A DNA stretch of 64,000 bases. It comes from JACJXW01 sp964418125 (GTDB lineage Bacteria > Bacteroidota > Bacteroidia > Chitinophagales > Saprospiraceae). The notes under the pieces were generated by a model. The model was not told the origin of the DNA. It saw nothing but the letters and a program-made list of their open reading frames with translations, and did not search any database. A program made the translations under genes and the position numbers. Of the stretch, positions 19,701-26,786 are shown piece by piece; position 1 is the stretch's first letter, and the number at the start of each line of letters is the position of its first letter. Location: assembly GCA_964418125.1 (NCBI GenBank), contig CAYQKY010000014.1:28272-92271 (forward strand), in the 5' to 3' direction.

Positions 19701-20062
19701 CCGAACTCTCCTGCGTGCAGGTGGATGATGCCGTATGGGCGGCTGCCAATTGGGCGGATGACGTGGACCCGGGCGTCATTTTCAGCACCGACTGCACGGT
19801 TGGTACTCAAGAGGCCGGCGAAAAGGTGTCATTCTCGGTATATCCAAACCCGACAAGCGGCCAACTGATCCTGGCTCCGGGGGCTGCTTACCGTGATATT
19901 TCGATTGAAGTAAAAAATGCCATGGGGCAGGCGATACTGCGGGAAACATACAACGGTGAAGAGTTGCCGGAACTGGAAATACCGGGGCCTGCCGGTGTGT
20001 ATTTTCTTGCCATCAGGGTGGATGGAGAGAGAATAACTACCGTAAGAGTGATGAAGAGGTGA
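16718..20062 (+). CDS. Secreted leucine-rich-repeat protein with T9SS sorting domain
   Basis: A 1114-residue exported protein. The start is set at 16718 (MKNLALFLITVFFIGHGLTAQ), a clean signal peptide; the frame upstream is repeat DNA. Three tandem modules each begin with an IPDPNFKAAL-NPAINTNGD-EIQVAEAQ header, continue as 21-residue LRRs (consensus LTSLDVSANPALxxLxCxxNQ) and end in a VQNGNNTxF...NPxLxCIQVDD cap. The third module has many more repeats (about 20) than the first two. Residues from about 1035 on are a type IX secretion sorting domain (YPNPTSGQL ... GVYFLAIRVDGERITTVRVMKR). It is likely attached to or released from the cell surface, binding proteins or glycans. The ligand is unknown. 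Confidence 0.9.
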   Translation: MKNLALFLITVFFIGHGLTAQVVYIPDANFKSALVANPAINTNGDEEIQVAEAQAYNGPVFVSAMGITDLTGIDAFPGLDSLDCSDNQLDTISLSLNAGLVYLDCQSNNLSSLDLSGNPALNWLLCHSNQLTSLDFSANPALLYVQCRSNRLTSLNVSANPLLVFLRCNANRLASLDLSGNPALTRLYCYDNLLNRLDVGTNPALERLECDQNLLSYLDVSMNPALEELICHDNQLLILDVSANPVLEVLECGSNQLEYLNVQNGNNINFTSFDALNNPNLSCIQVDTSAWAEANWAPFADSTVTFDTFCIEPVLDIPDPDFKAALVDNPAINTNDDGEIQVSEAQAYEGIINVAGLGITGLTGIGAFPGVEFLDCSGNDLAALDISKNEFLKVLRCGDNQLTGLDVSANPALLHLDISGNGLETINVQLNPLLEFFNCRDNLLTSLDLSRNPALAYLDCSGNDINILDVSANPALAYLDCSDNQLLYLNVQNGNNTAFTRFDALGNPDLTCIQADDPVWAAANWVSWVNNMGGFNSFCAAPVVTIPDPNFKAALLNNPAINTNGDNEIQVAEAQDYSGAIVVSGLNISSLAGIHGFKAIDTLICADNQLTSLGLASNPELVYLDCSYNQLQSLDVSANHALVHLDCFYNRLDALDVSATPALENLDCSYNGIPGIGNLSALDVSANPALKRLVCNDNQLTSLDVSSNPNLAELRCQTNQLASLVIGPSPVLERIHCSDNQLTSLDVTQCPVLAHLECRTNSLTELNVNANPALISLRCNRNLLAELDVSANPMLERLFCYDNQLTSLDVSANPVLQRLECEDNLLTDLNVSANPALQELICHDNQLTTLSMSASPALERLECYENQLTTLVLSASQVLEYVDCHRNNLASLEVSSNPGLLELRCSNNQLTALGVGMNPALEKLICSFNQLESLDVSANPALVELWCSRNELTDLDVSLNPALQRLICSNNQLTHLDVQNGNNTGFLEFYARENPELSCVQVDDAVWAAANWADDVDPGVIFSTDCTVGTQEAGEKVSFSVYPNPTSGQLILAPGAAYRDISIEVKNAMGQAILRETYNGEELPELEIPGPAGVYFLAIRVDGERITTVRVMKR
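16970..19640 (+). repeat. 63-bp periodic coding repeats (LRR array)
   Basis: The DNA encoding the LRRs is itself repetitive with a 63-bp period (core words such as CTGGATGTGAGCGCCAACCC and GACAACCAGCT). The array is interrupted by two module boundaries near 17500-17760 and 18190-18480. It is a coding repeat prone to expansion or contraction, not CRISPR. Confidence 0.85.
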
Positions 20063-20121
20063 AAAGGCCCGGCTGGAATTGGGTAGGAGAGGAGGGTAAG
20101 CTCGCGTTTATTTCCTTTTAA

Positions 20122-20154
20122 TACGGGCCACCTAAAGGTAGCCCGTCCGAATAA
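20122..20154. repeat. Palindromic element, copy 1 (GGGCCACCT type)
   Basis: The arms 20123-20133 and 20136-20146 are complementary with one mismatch around the loop AA, and TCCGAATAA follows. In reverse orientation it reads TTCGGACGGGC-x-ACCTTT, as in copies at 44343-44372 and 62076-62105. It lies downstream of the LRR gene stop. Confidence 0.65.
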
Positions 20155-20190
20155 AAAAGCCCGTAATGGATATACCATTACAGGCTTTTT
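20153..20190. terminator. Bidirectional intrinsic terminator
   Basis: AAAAAAGCC...GTAATGG stems with CCATTAC-A-GGCTTTTT around ATATA, with A-runs and T-runs on the two sides. It can end transcription of the LRR gene rightward and of tRNA-Leu(CAG) leftward. Confidence 0.8.
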
Positions 20191-20199
20191 GTGAAATGC

Positions 20200-20286
20200 T
20201 GGTGCCGAAAGGGGGAGTCGAACCCCCACGCCCGTAAGGACACACGCCCCTGAAACGTGCGCGTCTACCAATTCCGCCATTTCGGC
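20200..20286 (-). tRNA. tRNA-Leu, anticodon CAG
   Basis: Read on the minus strand: acceptor GCCGAAA, a class II D-arm (GCGGAATTGGTAGACGC), an anticodon stem CACGT/GCGTG with loop TTCAGGG giving anticodon CAG, a long variable arm, a T-arm GGGGGTTCGACTCCCCC, discriminator A and an encoded CCA end. It decodes CUG. An intrinsic terminator follows directly. Confidence 0.95.
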
Positions 20287-20433
20287 ATTTGTACAAAGAA
20301 AACAGATGAAATCTCGTTTTCGTTCCAGGGCGGGGCAAAGATAATATGAATTCTAAAAAATGAAAATAGTGGAAGCAATTTTTTATGGCTGAGCGGATAA
20401 AAATTGTTTTGACCCTGCCCAGTTCCTGTGGAA

Positions 20434-20607
20434 TTACAATGGACGGCTGGTTCGGTAAAAAAAAACAGCATGGATAGTTGAAGTGCCGTGGAGTATGGCT
20501 TCTTTGATTTCCTCTTTTGCCTGCTTATAATCCTTATCGGCCATCGGCTGGGCCGTGAGGCTGATGGTAAATAAAAGCATGGCGATCAGTGGGATTAAAT
20601 TTTTCAT
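20434..20607 (-). CDS. Small exported peptide gene, possibly truncated
   Basis: A 57-residue frame beginning MKNLIPLIAMLLFTISLTAQ, a textbook signal peptide with a cleavage site after TAQ, followed by PMADKDYKQAKEEIKEAILHG and a short tail. The mature part is only about 38 residues. A nine-base A run (20457-20465) lies just before the C-terminal codons, so the C-terminus could be a frameshift product of a once longer gene. I do not recognise a family. A hairpin at 20648-20675 lies upstream of its start. Confidence 0.55.
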   Translation of the reverse strand: MKNLIPLIAMLLFTISLTAQPMADKDYKQAKEEIKEAILHGTSTIHAVFFYRTSRPL

Positions 20608-20794
20608 CTTGGTGTGGTTTTTGGTGAAAAAGGCTTATAAATAAAAAAAGTCATTGAATTGATTATCAATGACTTATGATTTGTTTATGATTCTAGCTTT
20701 TCAACACGGAGGAAAACCGGATTGTTTAGCGACAGGGTATTCTTTTGGTGTTAAATTCGGCTCTTTGACAATCAGCAAAAAGTTTGTTACGGGC

Positions 20795-20843
20795 AAAAAA
20801 AAAAGCAATATGGGTAAATTGAATTCCCATATTGCTTTTTTTT
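20795..20843 (-). terminator. Strong bidirectional intrinsic terminator
   Basis: AAAAGCAATATGGG and CCCATATTGCTTTT form a perfect stem of more than 14 bp, flanked by long A and T runs. It lies about 90 bp downstream of tRNA-Leu(CAA) on the minus strand and would end its transcript. Confidence 0.85.
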
Positions 20844-20858
20844 ACCGAAGGTGGGACT
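20843..20858. repeat. 16-bp duplicate of tRNA-Leu 3' end (att-like)
   Basis: TACCGAAGGTGGGACT is identical to 20934-20949, the 3' acceptor/T-arm part of the adjacent tRNA-Leu(CAA), with 75 bp between the two copies. Such duplications are what integrative elements leave at tRNA attachment sites. No integrase gene is visible. Confidence 0.5.
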
Positions 20859-20930
20859 TTCCGCTAGGGCATCCGTAGCACTCGCTATGCTCGTTAACGG
20901 GCTGCATCAGCGGTCGTCCCTACGCCCAGA

Positions 20931-21017
20931 TGGTACCGAAGGTGGGACTCGAACCCACACGGTGTTGCCACCACTGGATTTTGAGTCCAGCGCGTCTACC
21001 AGTTCCGCCACTTCGGC
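20931..21017 (-). tRNA. tRNA-Leu, anticodon CAA
   Basis: On the minus strand: acceptor GCCGAAG, D-arm GCGGAACTGGTAGACGC, anticodon stem CTGGA/TCCAG with loop CTCAAAA giving anticodon CAA, a long variable arm, T-arm GTGGGTTCGAGTCCCAC, discriminator A and encoded CCA. It decodes UUG. Its 3' end is duplicated 75 bp downstream. Confidence 0.95.
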
Positions 21018-21193
21018 AAATAGTAATATCAAGGATGCTGCCCGGCACTTTTGCCGGCTTCTCATTTGCGGGGAACAAATTTAGGGAAAATTTCGCTTAT
21101 GGACCAAAAAAAGTGCACACACTTCAATGCGCTTTCGGGCGAAAAAGTTCCCTGGTTTTCCTGGGAAATACCGGCCGGCCGTAAATAGTTCGA

Positions 21194-22540
21194 TCAGAAC
21201 CAGTTACCGAGGAAACGGGTTACATCCAGCCAGTTGGCGTAGACGACCAGGCCGAGCACCAGGATAAACCCGACCATAGTAGCGTATTCGATGAACTTAT
21301 CGCTGGGTTTGCGGCCGGTAACCACTTCGTAGAGGAGGAACATGACGTGGCCGCCATCGAGGGCCGGAATGGGCAGCAGGTTCATGAACGCCAGGATGAG
21401 GGACAGGATGGCCGTCATTTTCCAGAAGCGTTCCCATTGCCATTCACTGCCGAACATGGAGCCGATGGTTCCGAAGCCTCCGAGGCTGTCCTTGGCCTTG
21501 ATCCGCCCGCGGAACATCTGCCCGAAAGCTTTTGCCTGGTCGCGCAGGAAGGACCAGCCCATAGAGACGCCGGCGGGCAGTGCCTCGGCAAGGGTGTATT
21601 CCTCCCGCCTGGTATCGAAGAAGTAGGTGGGGCCGAAGGGGTATACCCCTATTGTCCCGTTTTCGGTGGTGGTCATTTCCAGGGTAGACGTATCCTTTTC
21701 TTCCCGGACAACGGTGACCTCTACCGGTTCGCTCTTCATATCCCGCGCCATCTTGTAAAAATCGCTGAAATAAGGGGTAGGCTTACCGTTGAGGGCGATG
21801 ATCTTGTCCTGTTCTTTTATGCCTGCCTGCTCAGCCGGGGAACCTTTCACCAATCTGGCGGCGATAAAGGGCACCCGGGCAGAGAACAGCGGCCTGTCCT
21901 TGTTCTCATGGCTGGCCAGGATGGAAATGAATTTCGGGTCGATCTGCACCTGGCGGACCTCGCCCTCCCGTTCTACCTTGATTGAACTGGCGTTGTTGAT
22001 GATGATCTCCCGGACGACCTGCCGGTCGTTGAACTTTTCAAAGGGCTTGCCGTCAATGGCCAGGATGTGGTCGCCGTCGCGCAGGCCCATTTCCTGGCCG
22101 AGAGAGTCGACGAATATACCGAATTTGACATTTTCATTGGGCAGGTATTCATCTCCCCAGTACCACAATACCATTCCATATATGAAGAAGCCGAGGATGA
22201 AATTGACCGTAACCCCACCCAGCATGATGATCAGGCGCTGCCAGGCCGGTTTCGAACGGAATTCCCAGGGCTGGGGGTCCTGCTTCATCTGTTCGGTGTC
22301 GAAACTCTCATCGATCATGCCGGAGATCTTAACGTACCCTCCCAGCGGGAGCCAGCCTATTCCGTATTCCGTTTCTCCCTTTTTGTATTTGAACAGGGAA
22401 AACCAGGGGTCGAAGAAGAGGTAGAACTTCTCCACGCGGGTGCCGAAGAGCCGGGCGGGAAAAAAGTGCCCCATCTCATGCAGGACGATCAGGATTGAAA
22501 GGCTCAGCATCAGCTGCCCCACCATTATCACATAATCCAT
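21194..22540 (-). CDS. rseP: RseP-type site-2 protease (RIP metalloprotease)
   Basis: A 448-residue inner-membrane zinc protease for regulated intramembrane proteolysis, normally cutting anti-sigma factors or membrane signal remnants. The HEMGH zinc motif is at residues 21-25 in the first helix, and the third ligand region NLLPIPALDGGH is near residue 400. Two PDZ-like domains lie between (GLRDGDHILAIDGKPF and SPAEQAGIKEQDKIIALNGKP). Four membrane segments are expected. It is monocistronic, and the upstream spacer (22541-22838) holds a long hairpin. Its substrate cannot be deduced here. Confidence 0.94.
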   Translation of the reverse strand: MDYVIMVGQLMLSLSILIVLHEMGHFFPARLFGTRVEKFYLFFDPWFSLFKYKKGETEYGIGWLPLGGYVKISGMIDESFDTEQMKQDPQPWEFRSKPAWQRLIIMLGGVTVNFILGFFIYGMVLWYWGDEYLPNENVKFGIFVDSLGQEMGLRDGDHILAIDGKPFEKFNDRQVVREIIINNASSIKVEREGEVRQVQIDPKFISILASHENKDRPLFSARVPFIAARLVKGSPAEQAGIKEQDKIIALNGKPTPYFSDFYKMARDMKSEPVEVTVVREEKDTSTLEMTTTENGTIGVYPFGPTYFFDTRREEYTLAEALPAGVSMGWSFLRDQAKAFGQMFRGRIKAKDSLGGFGTIGSMFGSEWQWERFWKMTAILSLILAFMNLLPIPALDGGHVMFLLYEVVTGRKPSDKFIEYATMVGFILVLGLVVYANWLDVTRFLGNWF

Positions 22541-22620
22541 ATAGCGCTATAGTCTAAAAAAGTGTAATAAAAATCCTGGCAACCAAGCCAGGTGCGTAAC
22601 ACTAAAAAATAAATTCGGAG

Positions 22621-22681
22621 AGTTTGAAATATGTTGAGCCAGGAAGGCCGTTTGGGCCGAAGGCAAGGCATGTTTCAAACT
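22621..22681. other. 61-nt rod-like hairpin between rseP and rsmE
   Basis: Outer arms AGTTTGAAATATG (22621-22633) and 22669-22681 pair with one mismatch. Inner GCC and GGCC words continue the rod around GTTTG. It lies in a divergent spacer and has no T-tract, so it is more likely a 5'-leader structure or repeat than a terminator. Confidence 0.5.
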
Positions 22682-22838
22682 CCTGTATGGAAAACTTAAT
22701 TTTGTTATCACTGTTTTGTCGAGATAGAAAACAGGATTATTTTTCTTAATGTTGCGTAAGCGGACGCAAAGGTAAGGGGATTTGGCTAAAAATTATACGC
22801 TCCTCCTGCCAAAACCGATTAAGAGCCGCCATTTTGCT

Positions 22839-23546
22839 ATGAACTTATTTTTTACCACCGCTATCGAGGATGGCCGGGCCATTCTTCCGGAAGAAGAAGC
22901 ACGCCATTGCATACAGGCCCTTCGCCATAAAACCGGCGACATTATATTTATTACGGACGGTAAAGGCAGCATTTACGAGGCCCGGATCGAGGAAGCCGGA
23001 AAAAAAACATGTATGGCATCCATACAGCAGCGCCTGCCTTCCGCCGCCGCCCGCAATCATCATCTTCATATTGCCATTGCTCCGACCAAGAACCTGGCCC
23101 GCTTTGAGTGGTTCCTGGAAAAGGCTACCGAGGTCGGGATCGACGAGATCACCCCTTTGGTTACGGAGCATTCCGAGCGCCGTAAGTTAAGGACTGAACG
23201 TCTTGAAAAGGTCCTGGTTTCTGCCATGAAACAATCGCTTAAGGCGGCCTTGCCAAAGCTTAACGACATTTCCGGCTTTGGTGAAATTATCCGGAAGCCG
23301 GTGGAACCCGGGATACAGAAATTCATCGCTTACCTGGGCGACGGCGTTAAGGGGCGCCTGAAAGACAACTACGAGCCGGGCCGTGGCGTTTGCATTCTTA
23401 TAGGCCCGGAAGGAGGCTTCAGCCGGGCGGAGGTGCAGTCTGCCGTCGATGCCGGTTTCATACCGGTGAGCCTGGGGCCGGCGCGCCTCCGGACGGAAAC
23501 AGCGGGCATCGTGGCCTGCCATACCATTAACCTGTTAAATGAGTGA
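22839..23546 (+). CDS. rsmE: 16S rRNA (uracil-1498-N3)-methyltransferase
   Basis: A 235-residue SPOUT-class RsmE that methylates U1498 of 16S rRNA with SAM. The start is set at 22839 (MNLFFTTAIEDG), which gives the family length; 19 upstream residues are unlikely. Seen: an N-terminal PUA-like domain with HCIQALRHKTGD, then the trefoil-knot domain with FLEKATEVGIDEITPLVTEHSERR, ILIGPEGGFSRAE and LGPARLRTETA. The following DUF4159 gene starts 5 bp later, suggesting co-transcription. Confidence 0.93.
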   Translation: MNLFFTTAIEDGRAILPEEEARHCIQALRHKTGDIIFITDGKGSIYEARIEEAGKKTCMASIQQRLPSAAARNHHLHIAIAPTKNLARFEWFLEKATEVGIDEITPLVTEHSERRKLRTERLEKVLVSAMKQSLKAALPKLNDISGFGEIIRKPVEPGIQKFIAYLGDGVKGRLKDNYEPGRGVCILIGPEGGFSRAEVQSAVDAGFIPVSLGPARLRTETAGIVACHTINLLNE

Positions 23547-23551
23547 TATTC

Positions 23552-24211
23552 ATGAAGCGAATACTGATCGTATTAGTTGTTCTTACTGCATTTTCTTTCA
23601 GAGGGGCGGAGGCCCCGCCGGCTTTGCGTATGGGGCTGCTCAAATACAGCGGGGGCGGCGACTGGTATGCCAACCCCACTTCACTGCCCAACCTCGCCCG
23701 TTTTTGTAACCAGCACCTGGGGACGGATTTCGATACCGATTACGCCGAGGTGGAAGTCGGCAGCGCGGAGTTGTTCAACTACGCCTTCGTGCATATGACG
23801 GGCCACGGTAACGTCGTTTTTTCTGACGCCGAAGCCGAAAACCTGAGAAACTACCTCATTGGTGGCGGCTTTCTCCACATCGACGACAACTACGGGATGG
23901 ATCAATACGTGAGGGTGGCTATGAGAAAAGTATTCCCCGAACTCGGGTTTATCGAGCTGCCGTTTGAACACGAGATCTATAATCAGGAGTTTGAATTCAA
24001 GAACGGCCTGCCCAAGATACATAAACACGACGATAAGCCGCCCCAGGGGTATGGCCTGTTCTGGGAAGGGCGCCTCGTATGCTTTTATACCTACGAATGT
24101 GACCTGGGGGATGGCTGGGAAGACCAGGACGTGCACAACGACCCTGAGGAAGTCCGCCTTCAGGCCCTGAGAATGGGAGCAAATATCATCCGATATGCTT
24201 TCGAACAATAG
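23552..24211 (+). CDS. DUF4159 exported protein
   Basis: A 219-residue protein with signal peptide MKRILIVLVVLTAFSFRGAEA and the DUF4159 core: MGLLKYSGGGDWYANPTSLPN, then ELFNYAFVHMTGHGNVVFS and GGFLHIDDNYGMD. This is a flavodoxin/GATase-like alpha/beta fold of unknown biochemistry, common in Bacteroidota and Planctomycetes. It sits directly behind rsmE. No catalytic role can be assigned from the sequence; localisation is probably periplasmic. Confidence 0.85.
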   Translation: MKRILIVLVVLTAFSFRGAEAPPALRMGLLKYSGGGDWYANPTSLPNLARFCNQHLGTDFDTDYAEVEVGSAELFNYAFVHMTGHGNVVFSDAEAENLRNYLIGGGFLHIDDNYGMDQYVRVAMRKVFPELGFIELPFEHEIYNQEFEFKNGLPKIHKHDDKPPQGYGLFWEGRLVCFYTYECDLGDGWEDQDVHNDPEEVRLQALRMGANIIRYAFEQ

Positions 24212-24213
24212 GG

Positions 24214-24429
24214 TTATTCCCAGATCAGGGATCGTTTGTTTTTGACGTACCTTTTCAGGTTGAGCCAAAAGGCTACGAAAAGGTAAAAAATTACAGGTGA
24301 CCCCAGTGTGACGAAAGACAGGTAGATGAAATAAAGGCGCACCCTGGCGGAAGCAACGCCTATTTTCTCGCCGAGATAGCTGCAAACTCCGAAAGCAGAG
24401 CGCTCCAGTAATTCTTTGATAGTATGCAT
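24214..24429 (-). CDS. PspC-domain membrane protein
   Basis: A 71-residue PspC-family protein (start at MHTIKELLERSAFGVCSYLGEKIGV; the frame extends six codons more). The N-terminal amphipathic part GVCSYLGEKIGVASARVRL matches PspC, followed by one long hydrophobic segment (FIYLSFVTLGSPVIFYLFVAFWL) and a basic end. PspC proteins act in envelope-stress responses in Proteobacteria; here no pspA or pspB is near. It is convergent with the DUF4159 gene, 2 bp apart. Confidence 0.8.
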   Translation of the reverse strand: MHTIKELLERSAFGVCSYLGEKIGVASARVRLYFIYLSFVTLGSPVIFYLFVAFWLNLKRYVKNKRSLIWE

Positions 24430-24525
24430 GACAAAGGAATTGAGCACTAGGGTAACAAATATCAGCTCAAATTGATTTTGAAAGAACCCTGAAATTTGTA
24501 CATTTTCCTGCTTTTTTGCCTTCTT

Positions 24526-24702
24526 TTACTTATCTGCCGGAGAAAGCTGGGCCATCTCAACCGGTGCTTCAATGGAGTGGCTGGGGTCTGAAGCAGAGTT
24601 GCCCCCGCCGGAAAACAGATGAAATGCGCCGAATGCGCCTACCAAAAAAATGATCAGTACTATGATGCTTTCTGCCTTTGAAGATTTTTTGCTGCGTGAC
24701 AT
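24526..24702 (-). CDS. Small single-pass membrane protein, unknown
   Basis: A 58-residue protein (MSRSKKSSKAESIIVLIIFLVGAFGAFHLF...). It has a basic cytoplasmic start, one transmembrane helix at about residues 12-30 and a Ser/Pro-rich outer tail. I choose the ATG at 24702 because the upstream extension (to 24849) is unrelated spacer. No family was recognised. It could be co-transcribed with the PspC gene 96 bp downstream. Confidence 0.55.
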   Translation of the reverse strand: MSRSKKSSKAESIIVLIIFLVGAFGAFHLFSGGGNSASDPSHSIEAPVEMAQLSPADK

Positions 24703-25457
24703 TGTTCTAAGGTTGTGGTTGGGTTGAAGAAATAGTTTGCCAGGCCCTGCAGTGGGCTGCAGCGTAAGCGGGGGGAAGTTTACCGGGCTGGTTATAGGGG
24801 GGGCATACGAGTGGCTTTCTCTCTTCTGTGCAAAGAAAAAGAGTAGCATGGCCTGCCTTCAGGGCATACGGATGGCTATCCTTTGCCGAACAACTGACAA
24901 CCGTTGGAAAACTGCCGTCAGGGCATAGCAATGGCTATCCGGCCTTTGGCCGGCTCAGGTTTGGCAACGGCTTATAACAATGCTTTACTCAGGAGCAGTA
25001 TTGGGGCATAGCCCGCCCGTTCTCCTCAGTTGGAGCCCTGTCGAATAGCCGGCCTTGTAAAGGCTTTTAACCTGTTGGAGGATGTTTCGCCCGGTAGAAA
25101 AAAGGAATGGTTCGTAAGTAATAGCGAGGGGGAGGCCCGAAAGCGAGCCGCAGAAGGTGTAGAAATAGCTGCATGACGTAACTAGTTTTAATGAATTGGG
25201 AATAATATATCCTACGGAAGCAGGAATGGTAAGTTTCTGGGAATGGAGACAAATATAGACATTATGTATTAAAATTTTGTTTAATCTGTTCATTTTTAGC
25301 TCTTCTTTCCAGTCTTTTTTACATTATTGATTTCTTTATTATGACAAGCAAAATGCATGCCAAAAAAATATAATATAAGACAGGGAAAAGTTTAAAACAG
25401 ATGGGCGCCGGCCCGGGCAGGCTGAATTCAGGTTGGGCTTCCGGAAGTTCCCGGTTA
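24703..25457. other. Intergenic spacer with degenerate ~60-bp repeats
   Basis: No credible gene was found; a 102-codon minus-strand frame at 24985-25293 looks non-coding. The core GGGCATAnnnnTGGCTwTC recurs at 24801, 24862 and 24921 (spacing 61 and 59 bp), and a shorter GGGCATA copy is at 25004. The right half (25200-25400) is AT-rich and may hold promoters. Confidence 0.5.
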
Positions 25458-26669
25458 TTATTCAGCCGAAATGAAAAATGCTTTTGGCGGCTTGGGTAGC
25501 AGGAGCCACAGGCTGCCGTAGTAATTGATCCGGCCGGCGGTGCGGGCGGCTTCGTTGCCGATACCGGTATAAAGGTCGATATGCCCCGGGCCCTTTATGG
25601 CGCCGCCTACGTCCTGGGCTACGAGGAAACGGTATTCATGGCGCACGACCCGGTGGCTATTGCGGTCGTAGACCGGAAAGGCGGCCAGCAGGCAACTGCC
25701 CAGCGGAATATAGCGGCGGTCTACCGCAATGGAATATCCGGCAATGAGGGGCACACTGCCGGCTCCTTTAGGATGGGCGGACCGTTTTCGGGTGAAAAAG
25801 GTATAGGAGGGGTTCTGATAAAGGACGGTGTCCCTTATTGCGGGATTTTGTTTGAGATAGCGGCGAATGCCGCTGATGGAGAGGTTGTTCAGGGGAATGT
25901 CTTCTCTGCCAATAATATACTTTTCGATACTTTGGTACGGATGCCGGTTAGTGCCGTTGTAGGCAAAGAGGTCCAGTTGCCCGTTGGGGTATTCTACAAA
26001 GCCGGACCCCTGCACCTGCATATAGTATACGTCGACTTTGTCGGCGGCGTAGGCCAGTTCGAGCCCCATGCCTTTGAGTACGCCCCCACCCTCGATCTGC
26101 CGGCGGGTGGGCAGTTCACCCTCCCATTCCAGAGGGCGGTCATAGAGTGGGTACTTGAAAGGGCCTTTCGGTTCTTTTTGCACTTTGACAACGGGGGTGA
26201 AGTAACCGGTAAAACGAACATTGCCTTTCCGGTCCGCTCCCCAGATCTGGTAGGCTTCCAGGTGCTCGTGCAGGCCATAGGGTTTGGTATGCTGCCAGGC
26301 AATAAGTGTATGAATGGTTTCTTCCAGTTCTTCGAAGGCAATACGCAGGCTGCCTATCTGCTGGTTCTTTTTTCGTTGTTGCAGCCTCAGCAGTTCCAGG
26401 TTGTTTTGAAGGGCTTCGAGAAATTTGCCGTCGATCACCGGAAGGTCGAAGGTGTCGAGTGGCGCCGCCTGGTAGACTTCCGACATCATTGGCAGGCCGG
26501 CCAGGCGGCCATCACGCCTGAGGCGGGGAATAGAAATGTGGCTTCCGTCTTTTTGCAATAGGGTATCCGCTTCGCCGGCGGCAGCCTGCTCCCTAGCTTC
26601 CGGAGGGGGTTGTTCGCAGCCGAGCAGGAAAAGCAAAGATATGATAACCAGGGCTTTATGTTTATTCAT
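25458..26669 (-). CDS. mltA: Membrane-bound lytic murein transglycosylase A (MltA) lipoprotein
   Basis: A 403-residue lipoprotein starting at MNKHKALVIISLLFLLGC (lipobox LLGC). It cleaves the MurNAc-GlcNAc bond of peptidoglycan to form 1,6-anhydro ends. The MltA barrel spans about residues 120-300 (FTGYFTPVVKVQKEPKGPFKYPLY, MQVQGSGFVEYPNGQ, YNGTNRHPYQSIEKYII), and the 3D domain ends the protein with the catalytic-type aspartates in AQDVGGAIKGPGHIDLYTG. Length and domain order are normal. A divergent or leaderless start cannot be judged from the spacer. Confidence 0.92.
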   Translation of the reverse strand: MNKHKALVIISLLFLLGCEQPPPEAREQAAAGEADTLLQKDGSHISIPRLRRDGRLAGLPMMSEVYQAAPLDTFDLPVIDGKFLEALQNNLELLRLQQRKKNQQIGSLRIAFEELEETIHTLIAWQHTKPYGLHEHLEAYQIWGADRKGNVRFTGYFTPVVKVQKEPKGPFKYPLYDRPLEWEGELPTRRQIEGGGVLKGMGLELAYAADKVDVYYMQVQGSGFVEYPNGQLDLFAYNGTNRHPYQSIEKYIIGREDIPLNNLSISGIRRYLKQNPAIRDTVLYQNPSYTFFTRKRSAHPKGAGSVPLIAGYSIAVDRRYIPLGSCLLAAFPVYDRNSHRVVRHEYRFLVAQDVGGAIKGPGHIDLYTGIGNEAARTAGRINYYGSLWLLLPKPPKAFFISAE

Positions 26670-26786
26670 TCGCAACGGGAGCTTGAGCTTTTTAACGAAA
26701 GCCATTACGGCAATTATAGCATTTATACGGTTAAATCCAAAATGGTATTTTTCGGAGGCGGATACCGGGGAGTATGTCGGTTGCTT

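Larger units (their letters stand above)
20608..20930. other. AT-rich spacer before tRNA-Leu(CAA)
   Basis: It contains a perfect 10-bp-arm hairpin (AAGTCATTGA at 20648-20657 with 20666-20675), a strong bidirectional terminator (20795-20843) and a 16-bp copy of the tRNA-Leu 3' end (20843-20858). No convincing gene was found. Confidence 0.6.

Noticed and set aside
20265..20471. 68-codon minus frame overlapping tRNA-Leu(CAG)
   Set aside because: It runs into a tRNA gene and lacks any signal or domain.
24985..25293. 102-codon minus frame in the 24.7-25.4 kb spacer
   Set aside because: Composition is atypical (Cys/Tyr/Ser-rich, no signal or domain) and its start lies in AT-rich promoter-like DNA.
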